Positions 60,994 through 64,000 of a stretch of 64,000 nt of DNA are shown here, piece by piece. Within the stretch, counting starts at the first letter, position 1, and each line of letters starts with the position of its first letter. This stretch comes from Marinomonas transparens (GTDB taxonomy: Bacteria; Pseudomonadota; Gammaproteobacteria; Pseudomonadales; Marinomonadaceae), in NCBI RefSeq assembly GCF_016463975.1, contig NZ_JAEMNX010000001.1:186001-250000 (forward strand), written 5' to 3'. The position numbers and the translations under genes were made by a program. Below the pieces are notes generated by a model, which worked only from the letters and a program-made list of their open reading frames with translations, was not told the DNA's origin and did no database searches.

Positions 60994-61565
60994 ATTGCTA
61001 AAACCTTAAAGCAACCACTTTTACTATTGACAAATAGCAATGCTTTTTTTCTCCAGCGCAAGAAAGAATCAAATTAGATCAAAAAATGCGCGATTATTAA
61101 AAAAAATACCAAGCACTACGATATATTCTTCCATTAGATTTTTCTTACACAAAGTTATCCACAGGAAAAGAAGCACAATGACAAACATCATGAAAGTCTA
61201 CAATTCATACCAAGGCCATAAAGTAAGTGGCTTTTAAGCAACTATTTTTCGATAAAAATCCCGCCGCAAGCTGCCCTTCCCTTTACGAAAAAAATGTTTT
61301 TTATGACATTTTTGTGTCTACTTAATATTTTTTTGCTAATTCTTTACGCTTTTTAATTACCGTATTTCTGAGCAAATCCTTTGATTTAAAGACTTTCCGC
61401 CTTTCTTCAAAAAACCGTATTCATTCCATGCATAGGGCATATCGTTATTTCGATTGGTCATTACTGACCATTTGGGTAATCTCCAATGATGCTATTTTGG
61501 TTGTTTCTGCTTAAGGCAAAGCAACGACGAATAGCTAAAGGGGGCTCAAGGATGAGACAGAACGA

Positions 61566-61595
61566 CTTCATTCAAGCTGGGTAGCTTGAATGAAG
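61566..61595. promoter_or_regulatory. Perfect 13-bp hairpin upstream of dppA
   Basis: CTTCATTCAAGCT-GGGT-AGCTTGAATGAAG, flanked by AACGA and TTCGTTTT. It lies 120 bp before the dppA start and may be a terminator of an upstream small transcript or a leader structure of the operon. Confidence 0.6.
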
Positions 61596-61715
61596 TTCGT
61601 TTTAAAACATTATTTACAGGAATGCCACCTCCTGCCAAAAAACACAAAATGAACCAACCTGATTCGACTTCCCACGTGTCTGACACGACTATAATTATGC
61701 TAATGGAGAGTTAAA

Positions 61716-63308
61716 ATGAAAAACAAGTTAGCTGCACTTCCGCTTGCCCTTTTGGCCGCGAGTGCGATCACCACTTCCGCTCACGCCGCAACTACCCTTG
61801 TTTATTGCTCAGAAGGTAGCCCAGAAGGGTTTAACCCAGCGTTTTACACGGCAGGTACGACCTTTGATGCCACCTCTAAAAACATGTTTAACCGTTTGAT
61901 GGAATTCACACTGGGCACCACGGAAACAGAGCCAGGTTTAGCAACAAGCTACGATGTCTCTGCTGACGGCCTTGAATACACCTTCCATTTACGTAAAGGT
62001 GTGAAATTCCATTCGAGCAAATCATTCAAGCCAACTCGTGACTTTAATGCTGATGATGTGGTTTTCTCTTTTGCTCGCCAATGGGATAAAAAACATCCTT
62101 ATCACACAGTTTCTAACGGCTCTTACGAATACTTTAATGGCATGAGTATGGGCGATTTGATCAAGGATATTGTGAAAGTCGACGACTACACAGTGAAATT
62201 CGTATTAAGCAAACCTGAAGCCCCTTTTATCGCTAACTTAGCGATGGACTTTGCGTCTATTTTTTCCAAAGAACAAGCCGATTACCTAATGAAAAAAGGC
62301 ACGCCTGAGCAATTGGACATTGATCCAGTCGGCACAGGTCCATTCCAAAAAGTTCAATACCAAAAAGATTCTTTAATCCGCTACACCGCGTTTAAAGACT
62401 ATTGGAAAGGCAAAGCAAAAGTTGATCGTTTGGTATTCTCTATCACCCCAGATGCTTCGGTTCGTTACGCAAAACTAAAAGCGGGCGAATGTGATGTGAT
62501 GCCTTACCCAAACCCTGCGGATCTTAAGCAAATGGCTTCCGATCCAAACATCAACTTGATGAGTCAAGAAGGCTTAAATGTCGGTTACCTTGGTTTTAAT
62601 ACGAAAAAAGCACCTTTCACCGATGTGCGTGTACGCCAAGCCCTAAACTACGCAACTGACAAAAAAGCCATCATTGATGCGGTGTTCCAAGGCGCTGGTA
62701 AAGAAGCTAAGAATCCGCTTCCACCTACTATGTGGTCTTACAATAAGGATATTGTGGATTACCCATACGACCCAGTAAAAGCAAAAAAACTATTAGCAGA
62801 AGCCGGCTACCCTGATGGCTTCTCTACCAATATTTGGGCCATGCCTGTACAACGTCCATACAACCCAAATGCCCGTCGTATGGCGGAAATCATGCAGGAA
62901 GATTGGTCTAAAGTCGGTGTGAAAGCAGAGGTTGTGTCTTATGAATGGGGCGAATACCTAAGCCGCACGAAGAAAGGCGAAGCGGACACCTTTTTACTAG
63001 GTTGGACTGGTGACAACGGTGACCCAGATAACTTCCTATACGTCTTGCTAGGCTGTGACGCTGTTGGAGGATCTAACCGTGCTCAATGGTGTAACGAAGA
63101 GTTTAACAACCTATTGCTTGATGCCAAACGTACCTCGGACAAAGCGGAACGTACAAAAGACTACGAGAAAGCACAGGTCGTCTTCAAGCGTGAAGCACCT
63201 TGGATCACCATCGCTCACTCAGTTGTGTATGAACCCATTCGTAAAGAAGTAAAAGGCTACAAAATTGACCCACTTGGTGGTCACTACTTCTACAACGTAA
63301 GTAAATAG
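61716..63308 (+). CDS. dppA: Dipeptide ABC transporter substrate-binding protein
   Basis: A 530-residue family-5 solute-binding protein, the size of E. coli DppA, with a signal peptide ending near TSAHAA. Family motifs: LVYCSEGSPEGFNPAFYTAGTTFDATSKNMFNRL, LATSYDVSADGLEYTFHLRKGVKFHSS, TRDFNADDVVFSFARQWDK, DVRVRQALNYATDKKAIIDAVFQGAGKEAKNPLPPTMW and LLGWTGDNGDPDNFLYVLLGC. It binds dipeptides (possibly haem or 5-aminolevulinate) in the periplasm. AATGGAGAGTTAAA ribosome site. First gene of an operon that continues past the window. Confidence 0.93.
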   Translation: MKNKLAALPLALLAASAITTSAHAATTLVYCSEGSPEGFNPAFYTAGTTFDATSKNMFNRLMEFTLGTTETEPGLATSYDVSADGLEYTFHLRKGVKFHSSKSFKPTRDFNADDVVFSFARQWDKKHPYHTVSNGSYEYFNGMSMGDLIKDIVKVDDYTVKFVLSKPEAPFIANLAMDFASIFSKEQADYLMKKGTPEQLDIDPVGTGPFQKVQYQKDSLIRYTAFKDYWKGKAKVDRLVFSITPDASVRYAKLKAGECDVMPYPNPADLKQMASDPNINLMSQEGLNVGYLGFNTKKAPFTDVRVRQALNYATDKKAIIDAVFQGAGKEAKNPLPPTMWSYNKDIVDYPYDPVKAKKLLAEAGYPDGFSTNIWAMPVQRPYNPNARRMAEIMQEDWSKVGVKAEVVSYEWGEYLSRTKKGEADTFLLGWTGDNGDPDNFLYVLLGCDAVGGSNRAQWCNEEFNNLLLDAKRTSDKAERTKDYEKAQVVFKREAPWITIAHSVVYEPIRKEVKGYKIDPLGGHYFYNVSK

Positions 63309-63333
63309 AAGTAAGTCCTTACTCGGACGATCA

Positions 63334-63371
63334 CAAAGAATCTGCTCGCTGGGACGTGAGTAGATTCTTTG
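63334..63371 (+). promoter_or_regulatory. Intra-operon hairpin between dppA and dppB
   Basis: CAAAGAATCT-GCTC pairs with GAGTAGATTCTTTG across a 10-nt loop, with no T-tract; a likely stabiliser or partial attenuator that favours dppA expression. Confidence 0.6.
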
Positions 63372-63423
63372 CTGACCGAGCACCTTGCTCGATCATACTA
63401 AAAGCCAAGAGAGCCAGTCCTTT

Positions 63424-64000
63424 ATGTTCCAATTTATTTTTCGCCGCTTAAGCCTCGTTATTCCGACTTTTCTCGGAATCACCTTACTCACTTTTACGCT
63501 TATTCGGCTCATTCCCGGTGACCCCATTGAAGTGATGGCCGGAGAGCGTGGTGTCTCCGCTGAACGTCATGCCCTATTAAGTGCGCAATTGGGTTTCGAT
63601 AAGCCTTTATATGTTCAATACTTTCGTTATGTCGGTGGGGTTTTACAAGGTGACCTTGGTAACTCTTTAATCACCAAAGAACCCGTCATGAAAGAATTTC
63701 TCACACTGTTTCCTGCAACGGTTGAGCTAACCATTTGTGCCGCCATTTTTGCTATTTTAATCGGCTTACCTGCTGGTATTTTTGCGGCGGTAAAGCGCGG
63801 AACCATTCTTGATCACTCGGTGATGACCTTTTCACTCACGGGGTATTCTATGCCTATCTTTTGGTGGGCCTTGTTACTTATGCTGGTATTCTCCGTCACA
63901 TTGGGCTGGACGCCAGTGTCAGGAAGAATAGACGTAGTGTATTGGATAGACGATGTCACCGGTTTCATGCTGATCGACACCCTGCTATCCGATGAAGCAG
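63424..64000 (+). CDS. dppB: Dipeptide ABC transporter permease, cut by the window end
   Basis: The first 192 residues are visible: MFQFIFRRLSLVIPTFLGIT, then LTFTLIRLIPGDPIEVMAGERG, LLSAQLGFDKPLYVQYFRYVGGVLQGDLGNSL and EFLTLFPATVELTICAAIFAILIGLPAGIFAAVKRG, then YSMPIFWWALLLMLVF. This is the DppB/OppB-type first permease with its ~100-residue first periplasmic loop. The EAA loop should lie beyond the window. ATG 115 bp after dppA. Confidence 0.93.
   Translation, partial: MFQFIFRRLSLVIPTFLGITLLTFTLIRLIPGDPIEVMAGERGVSAERHALLSAQLGFDKPLYVQYFRYVGGVLQGDLGNSLITKEPVMKEFLTLFPATVELTICAAIFAILIGLPAGIFAAVKRGTILDHSVMTFSLTGYSMPIFWWALLLMLVFSVTLGWTPVSGRIDVVYWIDDVTGFMLIDTLLSDEA

Larger units (their letters stand above)
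60905..61715. other. Long intergenic region before the dpp operon
   Basis: About 810 bp with no convincing gene. It holds a terminator (60970-60993), a TGGTCA-TTAC-TGACCA hairpin near 61456, and the hairpin at 61566-61595. A frame of 65 codons at 61040 is unconvincing, but an internal 19-codon frame from 61179 (MTNIMKVYNSYQGHKVSGF) has a purine-rich site (GGAAAAG) and could be a leader peptide. Confidence 0.5.

Noticed and set aside
1-64000. tRNA, rRNA, prophage or integron structures
   Set aside because: I looked for tRNA-like cloverleaf ends, rRNA conserved blocks, integrase, portal and terminase genes and found none; no database search was possible.

Overview
The window reads as a chromosomal segment of a moderately AT-rich marine gammaproteobacterium, most likely Marinomonas or a close Oceanospirillales relative. 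This is inferred from gene content (TRAP transporter with an acid-sugar operon, many DMT/LysE exporters, three chemoreceptors, plant-polymer lyases) and not from any marker gene. No rRNA, tRNA, CRISPR array, phage or plasmid genes were seen.

Layout. 1-5.7 kb: a tight minus-strand operon (TVP38-domain/flavin disulfide reductase fusion, DUF547, DedA, ATP-grasp, DinB, NRDE cut by the window edge). 5.9-8.1 kb: MFS transporter and a 3-hydroxyisobutyrate-dehydrogenase-type reductase. 8.4-9.7 kb: secreted PL9 pectate lyase. 9.8-11.7 kb: DMT exporter and GlxA-type regulator. 11.9-19.8 kb: a LacI-type regulator with a TRAP transporter and ltnD-otnK-otnC-otnI, a complete L-threonate/tetronate catabolic operon with palindromic operators. 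20.1-21.4 kb: FMN riboswitch and a DMT permease, hence a probable riboflavin importer (RibN). 21.5-37 kb: GlxA-type regulator, cysteine hydrolase, RarD, GGDEF-EAL protein, chemoreceptor, dGTPase, AAC(6')-like acetyltransferase, TetR-YciI-Tag cluster, a lipoprotein, DUF1801, DUF1059 and a diguanylate cyclase. 37.6-43.4 kb: LacI-type regulator plus a complete sugar ABC transporter, with a seven-hairpin array between binding protein and permeases. 43.4-49.2 kb: a scarred region with a truncated ParE-type toxin, an orphan antitoxin, a GNAT remnant, a LysE exporter, a PL1 pectate lyase lipoprotein and a glutathione transferase split by an IS5-type mini-element. 49.3-60.9 kb: TauE exporter, two chemoreceptors, PheC-like binding protein, esterase, Ada, GGCT, DUF4432 epimerase, aldehyde dehydrogenase and SGNH hydrolase. 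61.7-64 kb: start of a dipeptide ABC operon (dppA, dppB cut).

Cross-cutting signals. A ~140-bp dispersed repeat with terminal inverted repeats occurs five times (7.1, 19.9, 30.3, 37.4, 42.1 kb), always between genes and often just before a start codon. A separate IS5-like mini-element (CTAG target duplication) interrupts the glutathione transferase, whose lost C-terminus can still be read beyond it. Together with the toxin and GNAT remnants, these make 42-49 kb the most recently rearranged part. I found no convincing wholly new defence or mobile system. The best candidates for undescribed biology are the reductase/DUF547/DedA/ATP-grasp/DinB operon and the hairpin array and repeat family.
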